DNA of 64,000 nt from CBDDBH01 sp965225625 (GTDB lineage: Bacteria > Pseudomonadota > Gammaproteobacteria > JADZEE01): assembly GCA_965225625.1 (NCBI GenBank), contig CBDDBH010000027.1:158901-222900 (forward strand). The letters run 5' to 3'. Within the stretch, counting starts at the first letter, position 1, and each line of letters begins with the position of its first letter. The position numbers were made by a program, and so were the translations under genes. This document shows, piece after piece, positions 17,052 to 26,134 of this stretch. The notes beneath the pieces were generated by a model. The model saw nothing but the letters and a program-made list of their open reading frames with translations, searched no databases and was not told where the DNA came from.

Positions 17052-20000
17052 CAGTTAGCGTTCGCGGCAGCCTGATTGGCATTAGTGCAGTAGCCACAGC
17101 CCTTATCGTGTGGCTGACCACTAGTCTTTGGTATGACGCCTATCTGCAGCGCAGCGATGCCACACGCATATTGCAGAACACACGTTTAGACGACTTGCTC
17201 ATCAGCGTCGCCCAGTCTTGGGCAGCCGAGCGCATGCTGGTGCAAGCGGCACTTAGCAGCGAGGATCCGGCGGGCACCGTGGCGCATTTGCAGATTCTCG
17301 ACTTGCAACGTAATAGCGATGCGCTCAGTGCTCAAGCATTTACCGATCTGCGCCGCGGCCTTGCGGATCCAAAGTTGGTCGAGAGATTGGTAAACGCACC
17401 ACAACACCGAATGGAGATCGACGCGGTCGCCGGCAAAGTTGAGAAGGTGACCGCGTTGCGGCGCGCCGTTACCAACCAGTTGTCCAAACCGCGTACGCAA
17501 CGAGAGGAAGATGTACTGGCAGTGTGGTCGCCCACGATTACCGATCTCATCATGTCGTCGCAGCGCTTGCGAATAAGTGCGCGATACCGGGCTCACAAAG
17601 CGTTTCACAATATAGAGGCTTTGCGTGGGATGAAGCACGCTGTCTGGGTCATGGGTGAGTACGCCGCGCGAGAGCAGGCGATCATTGCAGCAACCATTGC
17701 CGCTGATGCCCCGTTGATTTTGAATGACGTTGAAAATCTGTTCGCTTACCGCGGGCATTTGGAAGAGGCCTGGTTTGCTGTCGAAACCTACGCGACCGAC
17801 CCTGCAACAGACAAGCGAGTCATGGCGGCCGTAGAGCGGGTACGCGCTGATTACTTTGATCGCTACGAGAAAATCCGAGCACCCATCATTGAAGCCGGTA
17901 TGGAAGGTGCAGAGAATCCAATGCGGGTCGATGAGTGGATCTCGGAATCCGGCAACGCAATCGCACCGATCCGGCATCTCGGCACGATCGCCGGTGAAGT
18001 GTCGCAACAGCTAACCGGAGAAACGGAAGCTGAGGGAGTTCGTCGATTGTTCTTGAACACCGCGGCTCTGGCGCTGACTCTCGTGCTTGCCGGGCTGTCG
18101 GTGTGGATGGTAGTCGTGCGCATTGTAAAACCACTGGAGGGTGTGACACGTGCAATGACTGCAATCGCCGGCGGAGATCAGCACGTCGATATACCAACGA
18201 CCCGGGGGCTCGATGAAATCGGGGCGATGCTGGGTGCGATTACGACGTTCAAGCAAAGCGCTGAGCAAAAGGCCGCCGAAATATCAACCGCGAACGAAAA
18301 GTTGCAGGCCTTAAACGAGAGTTTGGAGGAACGGGTCGAGCAGCGCACGGAACAACTGGCGAGCGCTCTCACCGCGGCACAGGCGGCAAGTGATGCCAAG
18401 AGTTTGTTTCTGGCCAACATGAGTCATGAGATTCGAACACCGATGAATGCGATCGTTGGTATGACGGGACTTGCGCTCAAGACCGATCTGACGAAGAAAC
18501 AGCGCAGGTATCTGGAGAAAAGCCGCACGGCATCGGCCTCGCTGCTGGCAATTATCAACGACGTTTTAGACTTTTCCAAGATTGAAGCGGGCAAACTGAC
18601 TATGGAGGCCGTCGGTTTTGACTTGGAGCATGTATTAGACCGACTCGCTACGATTATCGGCCTGAAAGCCGGTGAGAAAGGTCTGGAACTGATCTTTTCC
18701 GTCGATCCCGATGTCCCGACCGCGCTGATTGGCGATCCCCACCGTTTGGGACAGGTTTTGGTTAACCTGGCCGGCAACGCTGTCAAGTTTACTGAACACG
18801 GGGAAGTGATTGTTACGGTGTCGGTGAAAGCGCAATCCAGCGATAACGTGCATTTATTGTTTGTCGTCGAAGATACAGGGATCGGATTGACCGAAGAACA
18901 GGGCTCACGTTTATTTAAGGCTTTCACACAGGCCGATCAGTCGACCACGCGGAAGTTTGGCGGCACCGGGCTTGGTCTTGCCATTTCCAAGCAGCTTGTC
19001 GAAATGATGCAGGGAGCAATCGACGTCGATAGCGTCTACGGCGAAGGGACTCGGGTAAGTTTTACGGCGCAGTTCGGCATTCGCGAGCAGCGTCGCATGC
19101 CGGTGGTGCCGGAAGATGTCCGCGGCATACGAATACTGGTTGTTGACGACAATCAATCAGCGCGAGAAATCCTTTCACGCATGCTCAGTTCCATGCAGTT
19201 TGAGGTGACCGCGGTGGACTCGGCTAAGGGGGCCTTGCAAGCCTTGCAAAATGCGCGCGAAAACGCAGAGACCGGCTACTCCGCGATCCTTATGGATTGG
19301 CACATGCCATGGATGGATGGCCTGGAGGCGGCGACCCGCATCAAAGACGATAAGCTGCTCGAAGATATCCCGGCGGTAATCATGGTGACCGCTTATGATA
19401 CGGATGATTTGATGGCTCGTGCGGGTAGCGACAAACTCGACGCAGTGCTGACCAAACCGGTCAGCGAATCGGTGCTGTTTGACACAGTCATGGAGGCGCT
19501 GGGTAAAGCCCGTGCCGCGGTCAGTGAAGTACCCACCTTTGACGATCCCTCGACCCGACAGTTAGCGGGTGCCCGGATCTTGCTGGTCGAAGACAATCCC
19601 ATCAATCAGGAAGTGGCTACCGAGATTCTGCAAGGATCCGGGCTACGCGTTGATATCGCGAACAACGGACAGGAGGCCCTGGAACGGTTGGATAGCGCGG
19701 CCTCAGCGCAGCATTACGATGCGGTGTTGATGGATCTACAGATGCCGGTGATGGACGGTTACGAGGCAACCAGGCGTCTGCGAGAAAAATACAGTTCCGT
19801 CGACTTGCCAATTATCGCCTTGACCGCACACGCTATGCGTGAAGAACTAAGTCGCTGCCTGCAAGCGGGAATGAACGGACACGTTGCTAAACCCATTGAT
19901 TCTGATCATCTGTTTTCGACGTTGGCGAAATGGGTAAAGCCGCGTTTGCTCGATAGCTCCGAGCCCGACGTGGCGGCGACGATGACTCGGGCCGGCGGAG

Positions 20001-20611
20001 AATCGGAATTTCCGGATGAATTGCCGGGCTTGGACCTAACTGCGGCGCTGACGCGCCTTAGTGGTAACACGGATCTGTATGTAAGGCTGCTAACAACATT
20101 TGTGCGCAACGAATCGGATGCGGGGCAACGGCTACGTACGGCCTTTGAGGCGGGTGATCGAACTGTGGTCGCAGAAGTTGCACATGGCGTCAAGGGTGTT
20201 GCGGCAAATATTTCGGCTATATCGCTTTCCAGCATCGCCGGTGACATCGAGGCGGCATTGCGAAACGATACAGACCTAAACATCGACAATGAGCTTGCCG
20301 AATTCGAGCGAGCCCTCGCCGAAGTGATCGACTCCGCGGGAAAGTTACCGCAGGCGGCTGAAGCGCCGCGTTTCGGACGTCGCCGGGCACGGGGCTCGAA
20401 CGCTCTGGCTAAGCAACTCGATGATGTGACTCGGGCCTTAGGGGCGAAAGATCAGGTCGCGCACGAGATGTTTCAAGAAATCATTCGGAAATACAATTTT
20501 TCGGAGCACGAATCTGCGATTACCACGATTGAGCGCAGTCTCGGAGAGCTTAACTTTGTTGACGCCGGCGACCGACTTGAAACGCTCAAAGCAACTCTGG
20601 ATCTGCTTTAG
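17048..20611 (+). CDS. Hybrid sensor histidine kinase (TM-HAMP-HisKA-HATPase-REC-REC-Hpt)
   Basis: About 1187 residues from the chosen ATG (an in-frame start at 17030 adds six). A membrane helix near residues 8-26 and another near 335-357 flank a large helical periplasmic sensor region. A HAMP domain follows, then a coiled coil (around 415-445) and the kinase core with H460 in LANMSHEIRTPMNAIVG. The ATPase domain has NAVKFT, VVEDTGIGL and FGGTGLGLAISKQL. Receiver 1 has D750 (MDWHMP), receiver 2 has D896 (MDLQMPVMDG), and the C-terminal Hpt domain has H1046 (VAHGVKGVAANIS). All phosphorelay residues are intact, giving a BarA/ArcB-style relay. The orphan receiver at 15865 is a candidate final acceptor. 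The signal is unknown. Confidence 0.92.
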   Translation: MTVSVRGSLIGISAVATALIVWLTTSLWYDAYLQRSDATRILQNTRLDDLLISVAQSWAAERMLVQAALSSEDPAGTVAHLQILDLQRNSDALSAQAFTDLRRGLADPKLVERLVNAPQHRMEIDAVAGKVEKVTALRRAVTNQLSKPRTQREEDVLAVWSPTITDLIMSSQRLRISARYRAHKAFHNIEALRGMKHAVWVMGEYAAREQAIIAATIAADAPLILNDVENLFAYRGHLEEAWFAVETYATDPATDKRVMAAVERVRADYFDRYEKIRAPIIEAGMEGAENPMRVDEWISESGNAIAPIRHLGTIAGEVSQQLTGETEAEGVRRLFLNTAALALTLVLAGLSVWMVVVRIVKPLEGVTRAMTAIAGGDQHVDIPTTRGLDEIGAMLGAITTFKQSAEQKAAEISTANEKLQALNESLEERVEQRTEQLASALTAAQAASDAKSLFLANMSHEIRTPMNAIVGMTGLALKTDLTKKQRRYLEKSRTASASLLAIINDVLDFSKIEAGKLTMEAVGFDLEHVLDRLATIIGLKAGEKGLELIFSVDPDVPTALIGDPHRLGQVLVNLAGNAVKFTEHGEVIVTVSVKAQSSDNVHLLFVVEDTGIGLTEEQGSRLFKAFTQADQSTTRKFGGTGLGLAISKQLVEMMQGAIDVDSVYGEGTRVSFTAQFGIREQRRMPVVPEDVRGIRILVVDDNQSAREILSRMLSSMQFEVTAVDSAKGALQALQNARENAETGYSAILMDWHMPWMDGLEAATRIKDDKLLEDIPAVIMVTAYDTDDLMARAGSDKLDAVLTKPVSESVLFDTVMEALGKARAAVSEVPTFDDPSTRQLAGARILLVEDNPINQEVATEILQGSGLRVDIANNGQEALERLDSAASAQHYDAVLMDLQMPVMDGYEATRRLREKYSSVDLPIIALTAHAMREELSRCLQAGMNGHVAKPIDSDHLFSTLAKWVKPRLLDSSEPDVAATMTRAGGESEFPDELPGLDLTAALTRLSGNTDLYVRLLTTFVRNESDAGQRLRTAFEAGDRTVVAEVAHGVKGVAANISAISLSSIAGDIEAALRNDTDLNIDNELAEFERALAEVIDSAGKLPQAAEAPRFGRRRARGSNALAKQLDDVTRALGAKDQVAHEMFQEIIRKYNFSEHESAITTIERSLGELNFVDAGDRLETLKATLDLL

Positions 20612-20629
20612 CACTTGCGCTGAACTGTA

Positions 20630-21838
20630 CTAGTCGCTTAAGTCCGGGGTGGCCTCCTGCGCCCAATTAAGCGCCTCGGCGTACGCTTGTGCGAGCATTT
20701 GCGGCGGCAGTTCTGAATTTTTTATTTGTGACCATCTACACTGTTCGTAATCGATTACCGAACTCAATGTCTTGCCCAAATGTCCTTCACCGTCTGTGAG
20801 GGCCGCGGCAATATCCTCGGATAATGGCAGTAGCTGTAATATCTCCGCCATGGGTCGGTCCAACAAGGCATCCAGGACCGAGAACAGCCCGACAGTAAAA
20901 CAGGGCTCGAGATCACGCTGGCCCGCGGCCGCCGCAAAACGCTCACAGGCCTTTGCCCGCACCAGGGCGGTTTGCATGAGCGCGTGCGGTTTTCCAGGGA
21001 TATCAGCCATTGCCATCAGCGTAACCCACTGTTTGAGAAAGCTAACACCGAAGTACACCACTGCGCGACGGATGGAATCGACTTTCTGTGGTAGTGAGAA
21101 AAATGCGGAATTGAACCAACGCAACAGCTTGTAGCTAAGCGCAACGTTCTCGCCGATCGTGCGTTCGATATCGCCTATGTCCGCGTCTGGATCCTGAAGC
21201 TTTGCGAGTAATTTCAGCAAGGCCAGGTGGTTGGCGGGTAGTTGGCTACTGGTGATGGTTTTGGGCTTACAGAAAAAATACCCTTGAAACAAATCGAAGC
21301 CCATGTCGTGGAAGACCTCGAAATCTTCCTGTGTCTCCACCTTTTCCGCGACCATCTGACAGGTGCTGCTTTGGAAGCGTCGCAAATGATATTCGACCTC
21401 CGCCCGCGCCATCGTGAGCACATCGATTTTAATGACACTTGTCAGCGCAATCAGAGGATCCCACTGCGAATTGTAGACAAAGTCGTCAAGTGCGATTGAG
21501 TAACCCCGCGCTACCAGAGATTCTATTGTCTGAACAAAGTCGGCATCCACGAGCGTATCTTCCAAGATTTCCAATACGACGTGATCGCGTGGTAGCAACA
21601 GCGCCGTGTCGTCGGCGAGCAACGCCGCCGTAAAGTTGATATATGCAGGATAGTTGCCGACGACGGTCTGCAATCCAATTTCACCGAGGGTATTAAGAAT
21701 GACTTGGGCAGTGGCTTTGTTGCCATCGAACTCGCCACTGATCGGTTCCGCGGGCCGGAACAGTAGCTCATAGGCCTGCACGTTGAGCGCGCGATCCAAT
21801 ATGGGCTGTCGACCTACCGTTGCTGGCATCGTGCTCAT
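20630..21838 (-). CDS. EAL-HDOD signalling protein (YuxH/CdgJ-like)
   Basis: A 402-residue cytoplasmic protein. The N-terminal half is an EAL-type domain with degenerate catalytic residues: the signature reads YELLFRP instead of EALxR, and the loop reads IALDDFVYN, while NFTAALL, LEILED and AEKVET are recognisable. Such domains usually bind rather than cleave c-di-GMP, or neither. The C-terminal half is an HDOD domain (LLKLLAKLQDPDADIGDIE; YKLLRWFNSAFF; AVVYFGVSFLKQWVTL). The ATG at 21838 is preferred over an upstream TTG at 21871 because GGAG stands just before it. It converges with the hybrid kinase, 18 bp apart, suggesting a role in the same surface or motility regulation. Confidence 0.85.
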   Translation of the reverse strand: MSTMPATVGRQPILDRALNVQAYELLFRPAEPISGEFDGNKATAQVILNTLGEIGLQTVVGNYPAYINFTAALLADDTALLLPRDHVVLEILEDTLVDADFVQTIESLVARGYSIALDDFVYNSQWDPLIALTSVIKIDVLTMARAEVEYHLRRFQSSTCQMVAEKVETQEDFEVFHDMGFDLFQGYFFCKPKTITSSQLPANHLALLKLLAKLQDPDADIGDIERTIGENVALSYKLLRWFNSAFFSLPQKVDSIRRAVVYFGVSFLKQWVTLMAMADIPGKPHALMQTALVRAKACERFAAAAGQRDLEPCFTVGLFSVLDALLDRPMAEILQLLPLSEDIAAALTDGEGHLGKTLSSVIDYEQCRWSQIKNSELPPQMLAQAYAEALNWAQEATPDLSD

Positions 21839-22038
21839 GGGACTCCGTAATGCCACCGATTGCGCATTCAAGCTGAGGATTCGGCCCCTCGTTCGAGAAG
21901 CTTAGCGGCCTATCCCTGACGGATCTTTAGCCCGGGCTAGCCCGCACATTGCATGTCGGATACTCGGCGCCGCAGCTCTGAAACGGTGATCGTACGGAAT
22001 CGCTGGAGGCCTGGGTGGCTATGTCCTGGATACGCTGT

Positions 22039-24411
22039 TTAGGATGTGGGGATGTCCTTGAACGCGACGTCTTTGTCTACCCGTGGGTCCCCGGGTAATC
22101 CCAATACCCGCTCGGCGATGATGTTAGACAGAATCTCGTCCGTCCCGCCTTCGATGCGATTGCCGGCGTTGCGCAAGAAACCATGCTGGAAAAAGCCGTC
22201 CATTTGCACCGCATCTTGGTCGGTCAAGATCCCGGCGTAGTTCTGCAGATCGAGTAAGAACGAGGCTTCATTCTGGCGCTGGCGCCCCATAACCAGTTTG
22301 CCAATCGATGCCTCTGGCCCGGGCGTTCGACCCTTGGACAACGCCGATAACGCGCGATAGTTAGTCGTGCGTATACCAGCGCCGTTGACGTAAAATTCGG
22401 CCAGGCGATCCCGCACTGCGGCATTCTCGAGTGCTGGAGTGTCGGCCAGCGTTAAGTTTTGCAGACACTTGTGCATTTCATCAAAACTCGACACGAATAC
22501 GTTGCCGATGGACGAACGTTCTGACATTAGAGTTGTAAGCGCCACCCGCCAGCCACTGCCGATCTCGCCTAGCCGTTGGCTGTCTGGGATGCGTACATCT
22601 GTCAGATAGACTTCGTTGAACTCGGTGCCGCCGCTGATCTGCTTGATCGGTCTGACTTCAACGCCCGCGCTTCGCATATCCACGAAAAAATAGCTGAGTC
22701 CCCGATGTTTCGGCACGTCCGGATCGGTACGTGTTATTAAAATGCCCCAATCGGCACGATGCGCAAACGATGTCCAAATTTTTTGCCCGTTTACTATCCA
22801 ATCACTGCCGTCGCGTACGGCCCGGGTGCGAACGGCCGCGAGATCAGAACCTGCGCCGGGTTCGCTGAAGAGCTGACACCAAATGTCATCTGCGCTGGCC
22901 AGGCGAGGGAGCAGATAACGCTTATGTTCCTCGTCCGCATAAGCCATCAAAGTGGGCGCAGCCATGCCGATGCCGACGATGCTGAACCAGGTCAGTTTGG
23001 CAAGTTCGCCTTCCTCTTCATTGCAGATAGCTTGTTGCATAGGGGATGCATCGCGACCGCCGTATTCGCGTGGCCACTGGATGCAAGCCCAGCCCGTTGC
23101 GGCTTTGCGTGCCTGCCACGCACGCCCTGCCGCCACCAAATCGTCTACGTCCTTTTTAATTGTCTGCTGCCAACCCGCCGGTGCATTGGCGTCCAGCCAT
23201 GCCCGTGCTTCCGCGCGGAAAGCGGCTTCTTCCGGGGTATCGTTGAAATCCATCGTCGACTCCGCCGGGCGATCTTGTTCAGGCACCTGCGGCGGATCAG
23301 CAGGCTCGGGCGCGCTTTCGATGCGTGTCAGCAGGCCTTGTTTCCATTCCAATTCGCTACCTATCGCGAGGCCCAGCAGTTTGCTGCGCCGGTAATAAAG
23401 GTGGCAATCAAACTCCCAGGTAAATCCCATGCCGCCGTGAATTTGAATGTTCTCCTTCGAGCACTCGTGAAATGCCTTGGTCGCGCTGATCCGTGCCGTG
23501 GCCGCGGCGACCGGCAGTTCCGGCGCGGCCGTGGACAGCGCCCACGCGGCGTAATAACAGTTCGAGCGCGCGAGTTCGGTCAGACAGTAGAGATCGGCGA
23601 GCTTGTGCTTAATGGCTTGAAAGGAGCCGATTGCGCGGCCGAAGGCGAAACGCTCATTCGCATAGCGCACCCCCATATCCAGCGCAGCCTGTGCGCCGCC
23701 GAGTTGTTCGAAGGCGAATAGTACGGCGGCACGATCGAAAATTTCTGCGAGGATCTGTTCGCCGCATCCAGCGGCCCCAAGTCGTTGTGCCGGCGTCTGC
23801 TCAAAGCGGATCCGGCTGTGGCTGCGGCTTGCGTCGATCGTTGTAACCGGTGCGCAGGTATAACCGGCATCGCGTTCGACTAGGAACAGCGATAATGTGT
23901 CGTCCTCTTCCTTCGCCACGACTACCAAGAGTGTTGCGACCTCGCCGTCGGCGACGGGTAGTTTCGTGCCGGACAAAGTTTTACCATCGTAACGAGTTTC
24001 AATTCCGCTCGTAGCAACGCTGCCGGGACCTTCCGCGTAGGCCAAGCTGCCAATGGCTGTGCCGTCGGCCAGTTGCGGCAGAAACTGTTGCCGCTGGGCG
24101 TCGCTGCCGGCCTTAAGCAGTGCTTCGGTTGCCAGATACATTGAACTTGAAAAAGGCACCGGTGCTAGCGCGCGGCCGAGCTCCTCGGCCAGGACGCAAA
24201 GTTCCAGATAGCCCATGCCGAATCCGCCGTAGCGTTCCGGCAACGCGGTCGCTGTCCAACCAAGCTGCACGAGTTGCCGCCAGAGTTCGTGATCCATAAC
24301 GGCATCGCTGTCGAGAACCTTGCGCACCCGATCACTACTGCAGTGGTCTTGCATTAGACGCCGGGCCTGGTCGCGGAGTTGTTCCTGGTCTTGTGAGAAT
24401 TCGAAATTCAT
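22039..24411 (-). CDS. Fused tandem acyl-CoA dehydrogenase (two ACAD units in one chain)
   Basis: A single 790-residue frame contains two complete acyl-CoA dehydrogenases. Unit 1 (1-365; MNFEFSQDQEQLRDQARRL ... NERFAFGRAIGSFQAIKH ... QIHGGMGFTWE) is joined by a Pro/Glu-rich linker (about 366-385) to unit 2, which begins at M387 (MDFNDTPEEAAFRAEARAWL) as if it were a normal start (23253). Unit 2 has the QLFSEPGAGSDLAAVRTRA FAD-binding signature and ends GGTDEILSNIIAERVLGLPGDPR. Unit 1 lacks the E/T-P-x-GSD type signature in its middle domain. This pairing of an incomplete and a complete unit resembles the heterodimeric FadE pairs that oxidise steroid side chains in actinobacteria. Substrate unknown. 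Confidence 0.9.
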   Translation of the reverse strand: MNFEFSQDQEQLRDQARRLMQDHCSSDRVRKVLDSDAVMDHELWRQLVQLGWTATALPERYGGFGMGYLELCVLAEELGRALAPVPFSSSMYLATEALLKAGSDAQRQQFLPQLADGTAIGSLAYAEGPGSVATSGIETRYDGKTLSGTKLPVADGEVATLLVVVAKEEDDTLSLFLVERDAGYTCAPVTTIDASRSHSRIRFEQTPAQRLGAAGCGEQILAEIFDRAAVLFAFEQLGGAQAALDMGVRYANERFAFGRAIGSFQAIKHKLADLYCLTELARSNCYYAAWALSTAAPELPVAAATARISATKAFHECSKENIQIHGGMGFTWEFDCHLYYRRSKLLGLAIGSELEWKQGLLTRIESAPEPADPPQVPEQDRPAESTMDFNDTPEEAAFRAEARAWLDANAPAGWQQTIKKDVDDLVAAGRAWQARKAATGWACIQWPREYGGRDASPMQQAICNEEEGELAKLTWFSIVGIGMAAPTLMAYADEEHKRYLLPRLASADDIWCQLFSEPGAGSDLAAVRTRAVRDGSDWIVNGQKIWTSFAHRADWGILITRTDPDVPKHRGLSYFFVDMRSAGVEVRPIKQISGGTEFNEVYLTDVRIPDSQRLGEIGSGWRVALTTLMSERSSIGNVFVSSFDEMHKCLQNLTLADTPALENAAVRDRLAEFYVNGAGIRTTNYRALSALSKGRTPGPEASIGKLVMGRQRQNEASFLLDLQNYAGILTDQDAVQMDGFFQHGFLRNAGNRIEGGTDEILSNIIAERVLGLPGDPRVDKDVAFKDIPTS

Positions 24412-24549
24412 GTTTTAAGGTGTGTCATGCGCATTTTGCGAATAAGAGTAGGCCGGGATTTGTCGTTTGCCGATTAAACTTCACGATTCCTAGTCAGCCG
24501 CGCCTGTAGAATACGGTTGAACTCCAATGGCTTAAGGCTTTGCGATGCT

Positions 24550-26130
24550 TCAGGCGTCGTTGCTGCGAGTTGTCTCGTCTGCAACAAGCCAATGCGAATC
24601 CGGGCCCAACAGCCGCGTCAGGATCCTGGCGCCTTGTGGCGGTAGCCCCGGAATAATTTTCACAATCAGGCCGGCGCCTTCCGCGCGAGCCGCCACATCC
24701 TGAATTACCATTGCGCCGGTATAATCGATCCGTCCTACTTTACCTAAATCTATTACCAGCGCCTTGGCATCCGGATTGGCAGCCAGCTCTGCAATCAATG
24801 CCTCATCGAGTTGCGCTGCAGATCCAAAATAGAGAACTCCCACCGGCTCAATGCGTAGGGTCTGATCCTTGTAGATGCTATTGATCGCGACTCGCCGTTC
24901 TCGCCACAAATGCACGGCAACGCTCGCCGCAATGCCAACGAGTACGGCCAAATCTATTCTGGGTGCGAGCAGTAGCGTCATCACGAAGGTTAGCCATGCC
25001 ACCGCCGCCTGTCCTCTGGACAGACGCACCAAGCGGAACATTGAGCGGAAATCCAGCAGGCTTGCCACGGCCGCGATGACCACGCCGGCAAGCACCGCTT
25101 TTGGCAGCGGCGCCATGACACCGGCAAAAGGCAGGAATGCCAGCACCGTAACGCCGGTTATTGCTCCACTCCAGCGCGAGCTGCCGCCCGCGGCGCGCGC
25201 GATCATCGTCCTTGAAAACGAGCCACCGACCGGGAAACCTGCAGATACGCCCGCCGCGAGGTTAGCTACACCCTGGCTTATAAATTCGCGGTTGGCGCTC
25301 CATGGCTGCCGAGTTTGGGTGGCCAGGGTTCGGGCGATCGCAGCGGGCTCGGCAAACCCGACCAATGCGATGATTGCGCCGGGCAACAATAGCGCCGGTA
25401 AGTGTGTCCAAGGCAACGCCAGTGGCCACGCTGGCATAGCTGCGAAGACCTTGCCCACTACCGCGCCCGGATATCCTGTCAGAGCGCTATAAGCAATTCC
25501 CAGCACAACCGCAACCAGTACGCCCGGAAACAACGCGTGCAAGCGCCTACCGCCGGCTACCAGGGCAATTGTCACCGCGGCCATTGCGACCGCGGTAAAT
25601 GACCACTGGTCTGGGCTGGTCAATGCCGTGAGGGCAGGGGCAACGATGCCTGATTCGCCACCGGCGATGCCCAGGGCAGTTGGAATTTGGGTCGCAATAA
25701 TGAGTAATGCGGCGCCGGTCGCAAAGCCGTTCATAACCGGTTGTGACATCAGGTAAGTAACGAAACCGATGCGCAAAATGCCAATGGCCACTCTCATGAT
25801 GCCGACCACAAGTGCCAGCAATGCCGCCAGTGCGATATAACTCGACGACATCGGTAGCGCGAGTGCGCTGAGCGAGCCCAAGGTCAGGATCGCAGTCATC
25901 GCAACCGGGCCGGTTTGCAGGTACGGGGAGGAGACAAAAAACGCGGCGGCGATGGGCGGCAATATCGCGGCATAAAGTCCGTGTACGGGCGGCAGCCCCG
26001 CCAGCCCCGCGTAGGCCATGGCCTGCGGGATTAACAGCATTGCAACGCTGACACCTGCGATTACGTCGCCGGTACTCAAGGACGAATTAGTGTGGACCGA
26101 TAAATTTAGGTCTGAGGTGGAGTCGCTCAA
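24550..26130 (-). CDS. SulP family anion permease with C-terminal STAS domain
   Basis: The membrane part has about 10-14 helices and opens with the SulP hallmark IPQAMAYAGLAGLPPVHGLYA. It is followed by a cytosolic STAS domain (LYFGSAAQLDEALI ... LVIDLGKVGRIDYTGAMV). The family carries sulfate, bicarbonate, dicarboxylates or other anions, and the substrate is not readable here. The frame extends upstream to 26334, but that part overlaps the GST gene on the same strand and is not protein-like. A TTG at 26130, four bases after the GST stop, gives a normal N-terminus of about 526 residues and was chosen. The start remains uncertain because no strong ribosome site is visible. Confidence 0.8.
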   Translation of the reverse strand: MSDSTSDLNLSVHTNSSLSTGDVIAGVSVAMLLIPQAMAYAGLAGLPPVHGLYAAILPPIAAAFFVSSPYLQTGPVAMTAILTLGSLSALALPMSSSYIALAALLALVVGIMRVAIGILRIGFVTYLMSQPVMNGFATGAALLIIATQIPTALGIAGGESGIVAPALTALTSPDQWSFTAVAMAAVTIALVAGGRRLHALFPGVLVAVVLGIAYSALTGYPGAVVGKVFAAMPAWPLALPWTHLPALLLPGAIIALVGFAEPAAIARTLATQTRQPWSANREFISQGVANLAAGVSAGFPVGGSFSRTMIARAAGGSSRWSGAITGVTVLAFLPFAGVMAPLPKAVLAGVVIAAVASLLDFRSMFRLVRLSRGQAAVAWLTFVMTLLLAPRIDLAVLVGIAASVAVHLWRERRVAINSIYKDQTLRIEPVGVLYFGSAAQLDEALIAELAANPDAKALVIDLGKVGRIDYTGAMVIQDVAARAEGAGLIVKIIPGLPPQGARILTRLLGPDSHWLVADETTRSNDA

Positions 26131-26134
26131 CGTG

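Noticed and set aside
22759..23721. A 320-codon forward frame opposite the fused acyl-CoA dehydrogenase
   Set aside because: Antisense to a conserved gene, Cys/Arg-rich composition without structure; treated as a shadow frame.
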